A DNA stretch of 64,000 nt from Sporosarcina highlanderae (GCF_030433715.1 NZ_JAROCC010000008.1:1-64000), one strand, 5' to 3'. Positions 38,330-48,870 are shown, numbered from the stretch's first letter. Program-made: numbers and translations. The notes: generated by a model from the letters alone, not told the origin.

Positions 38330-39365
38330 GATCTTCCATCCCTTCCCCGCCAAGCTGGACGCCAATTCTTTCATTAATTAAAGGAAAGTGGCAAGCCGTA
38401 TAATGTCCATCTTCAAGCTCCATCAATTCTGGTTCAACAAGTTCGCATTTATCTTGCGCATACGGGCATCTCGTCCGAAATCTGCAACCGGATGGGATAT
38501 CCACATTACTTGGAATATCGCCTTCCAAGATGATTCGTTCCCGTTCCCGAATGAATGGATCGGGAAGTGGGACGGCAGAAACAAGGCTCACTGTATACGG
38601 GTGCATCGGCCTTTCAAATAATTGATGTTTCGTAGTGATTTCTACAATTTTCCCTAAATACATAACAGCAATCCGATCACTGATGTATTTTACTGCAGGC
38701 AAACCATGTGCGATAAAAATTAAAGTGAGATTGTAGTCCTTCTGCAATTGAATAAGTAGATTTAGAATCTGTGCTTGAATCGAAACATCTAACGCTGATA
38801 CAGGTTCATCGCAAATGATTAATTTCGGACGGAGTGCAATCGCGCGTGCTATTCCAATACGTTGTCGTTGACCGCCACTAAATTCATGTGGGAATCGTTT
38901 CCCATAGGATCGATCAAGACCAACTGCATCCATAAGTTTAAATACTTCTTCCCGAATCTCCTTCCCGCTCATCTTCGTATGCGTCTTTAACGGTTCACCA
39001 ATAATATCGACGACGCGCATACGCGGATTCAATGATGAAAATGGATCTTGGAAGATCATTTGAATATCGGCACGCGATTTTCGGACTTCCTCTTTTGTAA
39101 GGGAATCCATATCTTTACCATTAAATACGATTGTGCCTTCAGTCTTATCAAGCAAATTAATTAAAAGATTACCAGTAGTGGATTTTCCACATCCCGACTC
39201 GCCGACAATCCCCAATGTTTCACCTTCAACAACACTGAAATCAATGCCATCCACTGCCTTAAGCAATTTCTTCTTCCCAATGCCTTCCGAAACTTCAAAA
39301 TGCTTTTTTAACCCCTTCACCGTCAATAAAGTCCGAGATTCATTCAAGGATGACTCTGTAACCAT
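38298..39365 (-). CDS. Peptide ABC transporter ATPase, OppF/DppF type
   Basis: This 355-residue ATPase has Walker A GESGCGKST near residue 55, signature SGGQRQRIG near 165, Walker B LIICDEPVSALD near 186 and an H-loop in FIAHGLPAV. The C-terminal oligopeptide/dipeptide extension with four cysteines (GCRFRTRCPYAQDKC) is present. It acts with the OppD-type ATPase and two permeases. The ATG overlaps the upstream stop by one base. Confidence 0.92.
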   Translation of the reverse strand: MVTESSLNESRTLLTVKGLKKHFEVSEGIGKKKLLKAVDGIDFSVVEGETLGIVGESGCGKSTTGNLLINLLDKTEGTIVFNGKDMDSLTKEEVRKSRADIQMIFQDPFSSLNPRMRVVDIIGEPLKTHTKMSGKEIREEVFKLMDAVGLDRSYGKRFPHEFSGGQRQRIGIARAIALRPKLIICDEPVSALDVSIQAQILNLLIQLQKDYNLTLIFIAHGLPAVKYISDRIAVMYLGKIVEITTKHQLFERPMHPYTVSLVSAVPLPDPFIRERERIILEGDIPSNVDIPSGCRFRTRCPYAQDKCELVEPELMELEDGHYTACHFPLINERIGVQLGGEGMEDREGIFANEEK

Positions 39366-40345
39366 TAAATAACAGCCTCCTTCTCCTCATACAACCAGCA
39401 TCTTACTTTATGGTCGTAGCTCGTTTCATTCAAGGCCGGTTCATTCATCGTGCATACATCCATGGCAAATGGGCATCTTGGGTTGAATTTACATCCTTTC
39501 GGCATGTTTGTTGGTGTTGGCACCGTTCCTTTAATTGATTCCAATTCTTCTTCAATTTCATGGAATTTCGGAGTACTGTTCAACAATCCCTTCGTATAAG
39601 GATGTTTTGGGTTACTGAATAATGTGTAGACGTCAGTATATTCGACGACCTGACCTGCATACATCACGACAACTTTATCTGCCATCTCCGCAACCACGCC
39701 TAAATCATGGGTTATCAAAAGAATTGCAGTACTGTGCTCCTTGGCTAACTTCTTCATTAATTCTAAGATCTGCGCTTGAATCGTAACGTCCAAAGCAGTC
39801 GTTGGCTCATCGGCAATTAGCAACTTGGGATTGCAGGATAAAGCCATCGCAATCATGACGCGCTGTCTCATTCCGCCACTCAGCGTATGTGGATATGAAT
39901 TGAAGACCTTTTCAGCCCGTGGAATCCCCACATGACGAAGCATTTCAACACTTTTGACTCTCGCAGTTTTTTTGTCCACCTTTTGATGGAGTTTAATCGA
40001 CTCGGAAAGCTGGTTTCCTATTGTAAATAAAGGATTCAATGAAGTGAGGGGCTCTTGGAATATCATTGCAATTTCATTCCCTCTTAACTTCCGGTATTCC
40101 TTTTTCCCGATCTTAGTCAAATCGCTTCCTTCAAAAAGGATGCTTCCTTTCTCAACCTTTCCAGGTGCATCGATCAACCCCATAATCGAAAGTGAGGTGA
40201 CGCTTTTTCCTGAACCAGACTCACCTACTATGGCAAGCGTCTCCCCCTCCTTCACTTCAAATGAAACCCCATTGACCGAAGGCACGATGCCATGTTCCGT
40301 TTTAAAATAGGTATGTAGATCCTCTACATTCAATACAGCCATCAC
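39365..40345 (-). CDS. Peptide ABC transporter ATPase, OppD/DppD type
   Basis: This 326-residue ATPase has Walker A GESGSGKSV near residue 41, signature LSGGMRQRVMIA near 155, Walker B LLIADEPTTALD and H-loop LITHDLGVV. The C-terminal cysteine cluster is GCKFNPRCPFAMDVC. It pairs with the OppF-type ATPase. Confidence 0.92.
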   Translation of the reverse strand: MMAVLNVEDLHTYFKTEHGIVPSVNGVSFEVKEGETLAIVGESGSGKSVTSLSIMGLIDAPGKVEKGSILFEGSDLTKIGKKEYRKLRGNEIAMIFQEPLTSLNPLFTIGNQLSESIKLHQKVDKKTARVKSVEMLRHVGIPRAEKVFNSYPHTLSGGMRQRVMIAMALSCNPKLLIADEPTTALDVTIQAQILELMKKLAKEHSTAILLITHDLGVVAEMADKVVVMYAGQVVEYTDVYTLFSNPKHPYTKGLLNSTPKFHEIEEELESIKGTVPTPTNMPKGCKFNPRCPFAMDVCTMNEPALNETSYDHKVRCWLYEEKEAVI

Positions 40346-40354
40346 AACACCCCC

Positions 40355-41278
40355 TTAACTTCTGCCTTGCGAACGTGGATCAAGAACATCACGCAGCCAA
40401 TCGCCTAAGAATATGATTCCAAGAACAGTTACTGTAATTGCAACTCCCGGGAACGTCGCCAACCACCAACTTGTTGCAAGGTAGTCGCGTCCGTCACTCA
40501 GAATACCACCCCAAGAAACCGTTGGAGGCTGAACACCTAAACCTAAGAAACTTAGGGAGGCTTCCAAAATGATAGTTGTCGCAACACTTAACGTCGAGAT
40601 GACGATGAATGAGGAAATTACATTCGGCAATACATGTCTGCTAATGATTGTGACATTACGAACGCCTAATGATTTTGCTGCACGAACAAACTCCCGTTCT
40701 TTTATCGACAGCGTTTCCCCTCTTACAATCCTCGCGTATGCGACCCAGTTCGTAACCCCTAAGACGACAATCAATGTCGGTACACTCGGCCCGAATACAG
40801 TTAAAAAGACGAGTGCAAATAGGATATTAGGAATGGAGAGGAATGAATCTACTATTCTCATCAATATCGTATCCAACCAGCCGCCGTAATAGCCTGAACT
40901 AAGTCCGACTACAATTCCGATTATGCCAGCCAATATAACTGAGGAAATTCCAACGAGTAAGGAAACTCTTGAACCATAAATAATCCGGCTTAATATATCC
41001 CGGCCAAGATTATCTGTTCCAAGAAAATATTCTTTTTCTCCCCCCTCTAACCATGAAGGGGGTTTTAACATTTTTGCGGGATTGATTGCCGCAGGATCGT
41101 GGGGCGCTAAGTGATTTGCAAAAGCCGCCACCAGACAGACAAAAAGGACAATAATAAACCCAACCGTACCTGTTTTACTATTTACTAAAGACTTCGTCCA
41201 ACGGGTTAGTGCATTTGTCTTTTTAATTTTCACATCCGTGTGGCTATCCACTGTATGTGATTGAAGATTTGCAGACAT
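40355..41278 (-). CDS. Peptide ABC transporter permease, DppC/OppC type
   Basis: This 307-residue membrane protein has about six membrane segments and the BPD permease EAA-like loop (VRAAKSLGVRNVTIISRHVLPN, near residue 200). The long N-terminal cytosolic tail is usual for the C-type permease. It forms the channel with the B-type permease. Confidence 0.92.
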   Translation of the reverse strand: MSANLQSHTVDSHTDVKIKKTNALTRWTKSLVNSKTGTVGFIIVLFVCLVAAFANHLAPHDPAAINPAKMLKPPSWLEGGEKEYFLGTDNLGRDILSRIIYGSRVSLLVGISSVILAGIIGIVVGLSSGYYGGWLDTILMRIVDSFLSIPNILFALVFLTVFGPSVPTLIVVLGVTNWVAYARIVRGETLSIKEREFVRAAKSLGVRNVTIISRHVLPNVISSFIVISTLSVATTIILEASLSFLGLGVQPPTVSWGGILSDGRDYLATSWWLATFPGVAITVTVLGIIFLGDWLRDVLDPRSQGRS

Positions 41279-41291
41279 GTCCTATGCCCCC

Positions 41292-42209
41292 TTAACTATA
41301 CTTGATCCGTGGATCCAAGATTCTATAAATGATGTCCGCTAATAGATTCATCAAGATGACAAGTATAGCGATAATGAATACGCTTGCCTGGACGATTGCC
41401 ATATCCCTTGTATTCACTGCCTGAATTAGAAGTTGACCAAGCCCCGGCCACGAAAAGACAGTCTCGGTAATCAATGCACCGCCTACCAAAGTCGAGGTTT
41501 GTAATGCAGTTATTGTCACAACCGGAATCAGTGAATTTCGAAACGCATGTTTATAGACAACGAAAAAATCCCGTAGCCCTTTACTTTTGGCGGTTCGAAC
41601 ATAATCCTGGCTCAAGATTTCCACCATACTTGAGCGGATCAGCCTTGTCATTTCGGCGGCAATCCCCGTTCCAAGCGTAATTGCCGGCAAAACAAGATGG
41701 GCCATTGTTCCCCTGCCCGATACCGGGAACCAGCCTAATGTAACCGAAAACAATAAAATCAACATAATTCCAAGCCAAAAGTTCGGCATCGCTTTACCGA
41801 TTACCGCCCCACCAGTAGCAAGTAAATCCATCGACGTATTTTTCCTTGTTGCGGACCAAACACCAAGCGGGATTGCAATGATGATTGCGATGACCATCGA
41901 CGCTGCCGCCAATTCCAATGTGGCAGGCAATCGTTCAAGCACAAGTGGCAATGCATCCGTATTGTATCTGAACGACCTTCCAAAATCTCCTTGAATTAAC
42001 CCCAACATATATTTTCCGTATTGAACGATGAAAGGCTGGTCAAGACCAAGCGCCACAGTCAAGCGTTCAATATCCTCCTGGCTTGCATCTTCGGGCAACA
42101 TAAGTGCAACAGGATTTCCCGCCACAAATACAAGCGAAAAGACAATAAATGAAATAATGATCAAAACAGGAATGAACTCAAGAATTCGTTTAAATAGAAA
42201 TTTAATCAT
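41292..42209 (-). CDS. Peptide ABC transporter permease, DppB/OppB type
   Basis: This 305-residue membrane protein has six membrane segments. Its EAA-like loop is DYVRTAKSKGLRDFFVVYKHAFRN (~residue 197), and the end ILDPRIKYS is a usual C-terminus for this type. It lies 98 bases after the binding-protein gene. Confidence 0.92.
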   Translation of the reverse strand: MIKFLFKRILEFIPVLIIISFIVFSLVFVAGNPVALMLPEDASQEDIERLTVALGLDQPFIVQYGKYMLGLIQGDFGRSFRYNTDALPLVLERLPATLELAAASMVIAIIIAIPLGVWSATRKNTSMDLLATGGAVIGKAMPNFWLGIMLILLFSVTLGWFPVSGRGTMAHLVLPAITLGTGIAAEMTRLIRSSMVEILSQDYVRTAKSKGLRDFFVVYKHAFRNSLIPVVTITALQTSTLVGGALITETVFSWPGLGQLLIQAVNTRDMAIVQASVFIIAILVILMNLLADIIYRILDPRIKYS

Positions 42210-42271
42210 AGCGGCCTCCTATTTATGTAGTCTTTACTCTACCCGCCTACCCTTTCCTTGTATAAAGGATA

Positions 42272-42301
42272 TGGGCCAGGAAATAACTCCCCGGCCCAAT
42301 C
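42272..42301 (-). terminator. Intercistronic hairpin between binding protein and permease genes
   Basis: Minus-strand TTGGGCC...GGCCCA hairpin without a strong T-run. This kind of partial terminator or stabiliser commonly lowers permease expression relative to the binding protein. Confidence 0.55.
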
Positions 42302-42306
42302 AGGTT

Positions 42307-43890
42307 CTATTTCCGCTTGATTTTTGGTACGTAAATCATTTCATCCTGAGTTGGAGTGAAGACAATTCGATCACTTACACCTGTATTAATCGTTTCTTGG
42401 TAAAGTTGAACATGCGGAACATCTTCGGCAGCAATTTCTTCAATTCGTTGGATTTGCGCCTCACGTTCAGCTGAATTCATGTTAGAAGCTGAAGCTTTCA
42501 ACAACTCTTCAATTTCATCATTCTTATAATCAGTCTCTCCCTCAAAACGCGCAGCACGGTACCAGTCAACCGAATATGCCCCGTCAAACATGGAATTACC
42601 TAAACCAAGAAGATATGCATCCTTATTTTTCTTAGCTGAGCGCATTTCTACAAAGTTACTCCATTCCATGAATTCGATATTCACTTTAATACCTGCTTGC
42701 GTAAGCATTCCTGCAATCATTTCAGTTACTTCAGCGTCCTGCAAATAGCGGCCGCGTGGAGAATGCAATGTCATTTCAAAACCATCAGGATAGCCAGCTT
42801 CAGCAAGAAGCGATTTTGCCTTCTCCAAATCATAGTTATACGTATTGTACAGCTTTGGATTATGACCGAAGTTTCCTGGACCAACCCTTGTTGTAGTCGG
42901 AATTCCGCCACCCTTTAAGGCAAACTCAGCCAAAGAACCATCATCAATTGCATAGTCAATTGCTTGGCGCACCCTGACATCGGACGTCGGATATCCCTCA
43001 GTAGAACGTAAAATCAACATGATCGTACGGTTGGATGTTTCTTTCTTCATGGAAGTGCCATCATTCTTATCGACACGATCCCAATCGCTTGGTGGAACGT
43101 TGACTGCAATGTCAACACCGCCAGTCAATAGTTCAGATACTCTCGTGGAGTTTTCAGGAATGACACGGAACACAACTTCATCCCACTCATCCTCTTTCCC
43201 CTCGTAATAATCTTCAAAAGGAACCATTACAATCCGATCATCCCGAACCCATTGCTTAAACTTGTATGGTCCTGTTCCTACCGGATTCGCAAGGAAATGA
43301 TCCCATCCATTTTCTTCAATATACTTCTTCGGCAACATTCCAGAACCCAACCTTGATAATCTATGGAACAAGGATGGCTCCGGCGCATGAGTAACGATCT
43401 TAAACGTTAATTCATCAATAATATCAACTTGCTTAATTTGTTTATAGTTCGGGAATTCCTTCAACGTGTCGTCAGTGGCGACACGCTCAAGTGTGAACTT
43501 TACATCCTCGGAAGTCAGTGGGTCCCCATTATGGAATTTCACCCCAGGCTTTAATTTCATCTGTACAGTCAATTCATCCAATTGTTCAAATGTATCCACT
43601 AATTCAGGTTGAATGACGTTATTATCATCCCTTTTGAATAAGTAGTTGAACATATTATCATGTACCGCTTCTGTAGAAGTGTTATTGTGATTGTGAATAT
43701 CAAAGCTGACGATATCCGAACCCATTGCAATCGTCAAAACCCGGTTCTCTTCACTTTTGCCAGTTGGTTTTTGAGTCTCATTGCCTTTATTTGGTGATGG
43801 TTGCTTGTCAGTGGCCTCTTTGCCGGTACAAGCCGTTAGGGCAAGAACGGCTAATAAGATTCCCATAACTAGTAGACTTTTAATCTTCAT
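42307..43890 (-). CDS. Peptide-binding lipoprotein of the ABC transporter
   Basis: This 527-residue substrate-binding protein (SBP bacterial family 5) has a signal peptide ending at LTAC. The mature part starts with a charged linker and then LTIAMGSDIVSFDIHNH, followed by the typical KFHNGDPLTSEDVKFTLERV. It is the first gene of the operon (binding protein, permeases B and C, ATPases D and F, M20 peptidase). I set the start at ATG 43890, with AAGGGGG upstream. Confidence 0.92.
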   Translation of the reverse strand: MKIKSLLVMGILLAVLALTACTGKEATDKQPSPNKGNETQKPTGKSEENRVLTIAMGSDIVSFDIHNHNNTSTEAVHDNMFNYLFKRDDNNVIQPELVDTFEQLDELTVQMKLKPGVKFHNGDPLTSEDVKFTLERVATDDTLKEFPNYKQIKQVDIIDELTFKIVTHAPEPSLFHRLSRLGSGMLPKKYIEENGWDHFLANPVGTGPYKFKQWVRDDRIVMVPFEDYYEGKEDEWDEVVFRVIPENSTRVSELLTGGVDIAVNVPPSDWDRVDKNDGTSMKKETSNRTIMLILRSTEGYPTSDVRVRQAIDYAIDDGSLAEFALKGGGIPTTTRVGPGNFGHNPKLYNTYNYDLEKAKSLLAEAGYPDGFEMTLHSPRGRYLQDAEVTEMIAGMLTQAGIKVNIEFMEWSNFVEMRSAKKNKDAYLLGLGNSMFDGAYSVDWYRAARFEGETDYKNDEIEELLKASASNMNSAEREAQIQRIEEIAAEDVPHVQLYQETINTGVSDRIVFTPTQDEMIYVPKIKRK

Positions 43891-44036
43891 CTTTTTCCCC
43901 CTTATCAACACCCATTTTCCTCGTTGGGCGAATATTTATTCAAATTGTAACCGAACTATCAGAATTGTACAATACCCTTTCTCTGAATATAGTTAATTAT
44001 TTTAATCAACTGATATCTAACACTGATTTTAAAATA

Positions 44037-44066
44037 AGGCCAGAGGATGTCACTCCCCGGGCCATT
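44037..44066 (-). terminator. Terminator of the secreted nuclease gene
   Basis: On the minus strand GGCCCGGGGA pairs with TCCTCTGGCC and is followed by TTATTTT. Confidence 0.8.
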
Positions 44067-44070
44067 TTTA

Positions 44071-46869
44071 TTACGAGGCTTTTCTTAAACTTTCCGTATT
44101 AAAGGTAGGCTCTGTAATCCGCTTCCCTTTGGAGTTGTAGAAGATGACTTTAGAAGCGTCTGCCCCTTTTACAAAATCGATCTTCTTAATGTTTTCAGCG
44201 CCTCTAATTTCGAGCGGATTAGAGCCTTCTACGATGACATGGCTCATTTCCGTCCCTTTCATATCGACGATCAAACCTTTTTTCTTAGGCTGTAGGATGA
44301 CTGTATTCGTCTTAAATCCTTCACCTGTCAGCTCGGCATAGTCCCCTTTCAAGTACATGCCGTCCTTCAAAGACGATTGCGCGTCCATATAAACGGCTAC
44401 ATTTGGTTCCGCAATCATCACTTGCTTTTTATGATAATTAATGAGGTTATACACTTTCTTAATTGGAACCGGCTCCCAAACGACAGGGGCTTCGAATCCA
44501 ATCTGTACCATGACTGGGTCATGATCGCTCGCACGGCCAGCCATGTCCGTGAAGTCTGCATTGATGTGCAGAATGTCGATTTCTGTTTGGTCCACCAGAT
44601 TATTCGACACTAAAATATGATCTAACACTTGAGAGTTGCCTTGATAGACGTACGAATAACGGTCAGCTTTTTCGACATGATTGATCATATTCGTCATGAT
44701 GCTGCCTTCATGGATTTTCAAAGGCTCCGCAAATTGGAAGTCATTGAAATCCCCAAGGGAAACGATATTCGCATCAGGATTATCCGTTTTGATTTCAGAA
44801 ATAAAGTCATAAACAAGTTGCGCAATCTTTTTCCGTTGGACTTCACTGCCATAGATCGGCGGCTGAGTGGAACCGAATAATGGCGTATCACCGGTTTTAG
44901 AGTTCCAATGGTTCGCAATCACGACAATGGACTCCCCTTGGAAATCGAATTGCGCTGCCAACGGTTTCCGGCTGCTGTTGAATGCAGGGTCATTCGGCGA
45001 AATCCGTCCGGGATTAAGCGTCAATTTGCCATTTTCATATCCCACGGCCGTCGTTGCATCGCCATGCGGAATTCCTTCCGTCAATGAAACACGGGCAGGA
45101 TTGTAAAGGAACCCGACACGGATATTCGCGTTTGGCTGTCCGCCGTCCTCGTTGTTCACCGGATCAATATTGACGTATTCATACTTAACACCGCCTGCAT
45201 CGACAATCGCCTGGATTAGACGCTCATAACTTTGATTCGCCTTCGAATCACCTGCATCCGGGCCGTTATTGTCCTGGACTTCCGTTACGCCGATAATATC
45301 CGGGCTCTGCATATCGACTGCGAATGCTCTTGCCAGTTTTTTCGCTTTATCAATCGAAGTTGTTTTTGTATTGTTTGAGAAGTTCTCCAAGTTGTAGGAA
45401 GCGATAGTCAGCTTGTCCTCCGCTTTCACAATCGTCGTCTTCTCTGGAATTGCATCACCTTTCACATGCGCTTGCTGCATGTCATTCAAAGACGTATAGA
45501 TCTTATAGTTTTGGAATGAATAGCCGACAACACCTGTAATCGGCCCTTCAAAACGGTCGCCAGTCGCGACTTCAAAATCACGGGCAGGTCCATTCGGCTC
45601 CAATCGGAACTGGACACGTTCTGCATTCTGATCGTCTTCCTTCAACAGGATGCCGCCATTTACTGTTTCCGTTGCCGCATTTTCGAACACCGTGACAAGA
45701 TCACCGTGCTCCTGAGGTCCGACCGCTTTCACATTGCCGACTTGCACAAGCATCGCTTCACGGCTTTCCCAGAAATCTGCCGCATATTTCGTCGGATCGA
45801 ATTCAATGAACTGATAACTTGCGATTTTATCTTGCGGCAGGTTCCTTTCATTAATAATGAAAGGAGTTGGAAGTGGAACGTTGCGTTCAAGAATTTTCAC
45901 TTTGCCACCTTGGTCATCACGGACATTGATCTGTGTCGTTTTCAAGTCCGTTTCCTGGCGGTCCGCATACCCGTCAATCGCATACTCGCTTACTTTTCCA
46001 GTAACGGAAACTAAATCTCCAACGGAAAGATTCCATGCATCCCTTCCACTGTAAAGGACGATTGCTTCGGAGGTGTTCATATTGCCGTCACGCTTATCGT
46101 CCGGAGTTTGGATATGATAGTATGTCGAGCCGTTCAAAACATACTTGTATGTGACAATTCCTTCGACGCCTTTCACGGATTGACCGTTATAAGGAGATAC
46201 ATGCCCCTCCCCTTGGATATCATGGATTAACAAACTTTCTCCAGGCTCATCCGGATTTCCTGGTTCACCCGGTTCAGTACCATCCATTTCATGTGACCCT
46301 AAATAATCGAATGTGTCCTTCGGATAGACGCTCCATTCATCATTCCGATTAAATGCATCATTCGGAACCGAATCCCCGCTTGTAATTGCAGCCTTTCGAA
46401 CGAGTGTGACATCCATACCCCAGTTGTTCCGTACCCCTACTTGTCCAAATGAATCGATTACCTTATCCTCTTTTTTAAGAACAAGCGCATCATCCCCGTT
46501 GAAATTGATGACGCTCATATTTTCAAGATTACCCTTGTCTTTAATTCCTGCAACTGCGTCGCGATGATACACGACAAATGTCTTATTTGGACCTAATGTC
46601 CCCGACAACGTCAGCTTTGAGGTCGCCACGGTCGCACCATTTGCGTAAAGCTCCAACGAATACTGACTTAAATCCACTGTCTGCCCTGTTCCGTTATAAA
46701 GCTCAACCGCCTTATTGAAACTGCTGCCTTCAATGTACTCTGAAATGAACAAATCGGACACAGCCGGCTCTGCCTTTGCAATCGCCGGTATTGAAGGCAC
46801 TAACATACTTGCCACCAATCCAACCGCTAAAAAACTATTCAAACGCTTTCTCCATCTCTTACTTCGCAT
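44071..46869 (-). CDS. Large secreted LTD-OB-endonuclease/exonuclease/phosphatase protein
   Basis: This 932-residue exported protein has a signal peptide (~1-32), a lamin-tail domain (~36-180, FISEYIEGSSFNKAVELYNG), an OB-fold region (~205-330) and an endonuclease/exonuclease/phosphatase domain (~485-815). The last carries LTIASYNLENFS, GVTEVQDNNGPD, NHWNSK, SLGDFND and RASDHDPV. An extra C-terminal ~115 residues looks like small repeats. The order matches ExeM-type extracellular nucleases that degrade DNA. No sortase or SLH signal is seen, so it is probably released. Confidence 0.88.
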   Translation of the reverse strand: MRSKRWRKRLNSFLAVGLVASMLVPSIPAIAKAEPAVSDLFISEYIEGSSFNKAVELYNGTGQTVDLSQYSLELYANGATVATSKLTLSGTLGPNKTFVVYHRDAVAGIKDKGNLENMSVINFNGDDALVLKKEDKVIDSFGQVGVRNNWGMDVTLVRKAAITSGDSVPNDAFNRNDEWSVYPKDTFDYLGSHEMDGTEPGEPGNPDEPGESLLIHDIQGEGHVSPYNGQSVKGVEGIVTYKYVLNGSTYYHIQTPDDKRDGNMNTSEAIVLYSGRDAWNLSVGDLVSVTGKVSEYAIDGYADRQETDLKTTQINVRDDQGGKVKILERNVPLPTPFIINERNLPQDKIASYQFIEFDPTKYAADFWESREAMLVQVGNVKAVGPQEHGDLVTVFENAATETVNGGILLKEDDQNAERVQFRLEPNGPARDFEVATGDRFEGPITGVVGYSFQNYKIYTSLNDMQQAHVKGDAIPEKTTIVKAEDKLTIASYNLENFSNNTKTTSIDKAKKLARAFAVDMQSPDIIGVTEVQDNNGPDAGDSKANQSYERLIQAIVDAGGVKYEYVNIDPVNNEDGGQPNANIRVGFLYNPARVSLTEGIPHGDATTAVGYENGKLTLNPGRISPNDPAFNSSRKPLAAQFDFQGESIVVIANHWNSKTGDTPLFGSTQPPIYGSEVQRKKIAQLVYDFISEIKTDNPDANIVSLGDFNDFQFAEPLKIHEGSIMTNMINHVEKADRYSYVYQGNSQVLDHILVSNNLVDQTEIDILHINADFTDMAGRASDHDPVMVQIGFEAPVVWEPVPIKKVYNLINYHKKQVMIAEPNVAVYMDAQSSLKDGMYLKGDYAELTGEGFKTNTVILQPKKKGLIVDMKGTEMSHVIVEGSNPLEIRGAENIKKIDFVKGADASKVIFYNSKGKRITEPTFNTESLRKAS

Positions 46870-47092
46870 GGTACCATTCTCCTCTCATCCTTCGAAATTA
46901 TGGTGCTGCGCGTCATAGATCGTAAGAAAACCGCTCCTTCCATTGACAGATTAATAGAATTGCATATTCATACTAACATTGCTTACACCCAATGACCATG
47001 CGACTTTTTGTAATATTTCGCTATTACTGCATATTGCTTTCGAAGTATTTTATTCCAATGGATGGGTGAGGTTAGTTGCAGAGAGAATTAAA
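46870..47092. other. Intergenic region without recognised content
   Basis: Only the nuclease promoter region is expected here. I see no open frame with a ribosome binding site and no strong hairpin in this stretch. Confidence 0.5.
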
Positions 47093-47117
47093 AAAACACC
47101 CCCAATTGGGAGTGTTA
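47093..47117 (-). terminator. Terminator of the FtsH-like gene
   Basis: On the minus strand ACACTCCCAATTGGGGGTGT (one wobble) is followed by seven T's. Confidence 0.85.
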
Positions 47118-47136
47118 ATGTTTCAATCTATCCTAT

Positions 47137-48870
47137 TTACACGACGACTAACTCTTCAATTTTTGCTGCTTTATTATCAACAATCTGTTGCACTTCAGTT
47201 CCATCCAATGTTTCTTTAAGGAATAAAACTTCGACCAACTCTTCAAACTGCGCAGTGTTTTCCTGGATGAGCGTTTCAGTTTTACGCAACGCTTCACCGA
47301 AAATCTGTTGCATTTTCATTTCTTTCTCGCCTTTATTGAACGTCAATGTAAAGCTGTCTTGGTATAGACCAGTGTCCACCATCCGCTCGATAATGTCTTT
47401 CGCTTGCTGCACATCACCGCTGACGCCGATGCTATGCTCACCAAGGTAAAGTCGTTCTGCAACTCCACCTGCCAGGATCATGCTTACTTGGTCCATCAAT
47501 TCACTCGCAGTTTGTAAATGAAGTTCCTTCTGGATCGGGGCGACATATCCAAGCGCTTGTCCACGCGGGATGATTGTCGCTTTACGAACGGAACCCGGTT
47601 TCGTCAGAGCTGCAATAAGTGCGTGACCAGATTCATGGATTGCAACTCTTCTTTTCGTTTCGATATCATTCAATGCACGGGACGTACTACCAAGGATTGT
47701 GCGGTCAATCGCAAAATCAAGATCGCCCTTATCAATCTGCTGACGTCCATCCCGGACTGCACGTTTACTTGCCGTTTCAAACAAAGAACTAAGCTCCGCA
47801 CCCGAAAATCCGGAAGTGCTTTCCGCCAATACATCAAGTGATGCATAAACTTCATCAGCAAGCAGACGGCCTTTCGTGTGAATATCGATGATCTCCCGGC
47901 GTCCGTTTGTATCTGGCAACGGCACATTAAATGTATAGTCGATACGACCTGGACGAAGGAATGCTTCATCTAACATATCTTTCCTGTTCGTTGCTGCGAT
48001 GAAAAGAATCCCTTCATTGTCATTGCCACCGTCCAGTTGAACAAGCAGCTCCGTCAATGTTTTCTCCGATTCTTCCCCGCCATGCTCTTTACGTTTACCT
48101 GCCAGTGCATCGACTTCATCGATGAAAATGACGGCCGGGCGTTGCTTTCGTGCATTTTGGAATAAAGTTCTTACCCTGGATGCACCAACACCGACGAACA
48201 ACTCTGTGAACGCGGACCCGCTTGACGAATAGAAAGTTGCTCCGATTTCATGAGCAATCGCTTGGGCAAGCAATGTTTTCCCTGTTCCAGGAGGTCCGTA
48301 CAATAATAGCCCTTTTGGCGCCTGAATCCCTAATTGAGTTGCGCGCACTGGGTCTTTAATAATCGACAGAGTCTGGTGGATCTCGTCTTTCATTTCTTCA
48401 GGAAGTCCACCAATGTCTTCGAGCGTAATAGTTGGAAGTGGAGTCGCTTTAGACGCTCCATTCTTCATTGAAGAAATACCAGCACCCAACTTCCCTTTTT
48501 TATGAAGGATCAACAAAGTAAAGAAAGTTGCAATAATCAAACCACCGATAATCAAGCCGCTGTATTGGCTATTATCGACAAATTTATATGAAAGGTTATA
48601 TTTTTCCACTAATTGTTCAGCTAACTGGCTTTGCGGACGGACTTGCGTAACGTACTTTGCATCTGCCGTTTGCAGATACAATGTACCATCAGCCTTCTCT
48701 TTTAAAGACAACTGCTGGCCATTTTGGGTTTGGATCGTCTTCTCGAACTCTGAAAACGAAACATTCATCCCTTTATTTGCACCCGAAACATACCATCCGA
48801 CACTTGCTACAATCCCAATGGCTAAGACGACAAGGACGACAATCTTCGTTGCAAATTTCGAAATAGGCAT
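47137..48870 (-). CDS. FtsH-like membrane AAA+ metalloprotease, short paralogue
   Basis: This 577-residue protein has two membrane segments (~residues 8-28 and 104-122) around a small outside domain, then an AAA+ module. The module has Walker A GPPGTGKT near 191, Walker B IFIDEVDALAG and RPGRID. The zinc protease motif is HESGH near residues 412-416, with the third ligand in SGDVQQAKD near 485. The usual motif HEAGH has Ala; here it is Ser, which does not change the ligands. The protein is shorter than the main FtsH and lacks the tilS-hpt neighbourhood, so it is likely a second copy. Confidence 0.85.
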   Translation of the reverse strand: MPISKFATKIVVLVVLAIGIVASVGWYVSGANKGMNVSFSEFEKTIQTQNGQQLSLKEKADGTLYLQTADAKYVTQVRPQSQLAEQLVEKYNLSYKFVDNSQYSGLIIGGLIIATFFTLLILHKKGKLGAGISSMKNGASKATPLPTITLEDIGGLPEEMKDEIHQTLSIIKDPVRATQLGIQAPKGLLLYGPPGTGKTLLAQAIAHEIGATFYSSSGSAFTELFVGVGASRVRTLFQNARKQRPAVIFIDEVDALAGKRKEHGGEESEKTLTELLVQLDGGNDNEGILFIAATNRKDMLDEAFLRPGRIDYTFNVPLPDTNGRREIIDIHTKGRLLADEVYASLDVLAESTSGFSGAELSSLFETASKRAVRDGRQQIDKGDLDFAIDRTILGSTSRALNDIETKRRVAIHESGHALIAALTKPGSVRKATIIPRGQALGYVAPIQKELHLQTASELMDQVSMILAGGVAERLYLGEHSIGVSGDVQQAKDIIERMVDTGLYQDSFTLTFNKGEKEMKMQQIFGEALRKTETLIQENTAQFEELVEVLFLKETLDGTEVQQIVDNKAAKIEELVVV

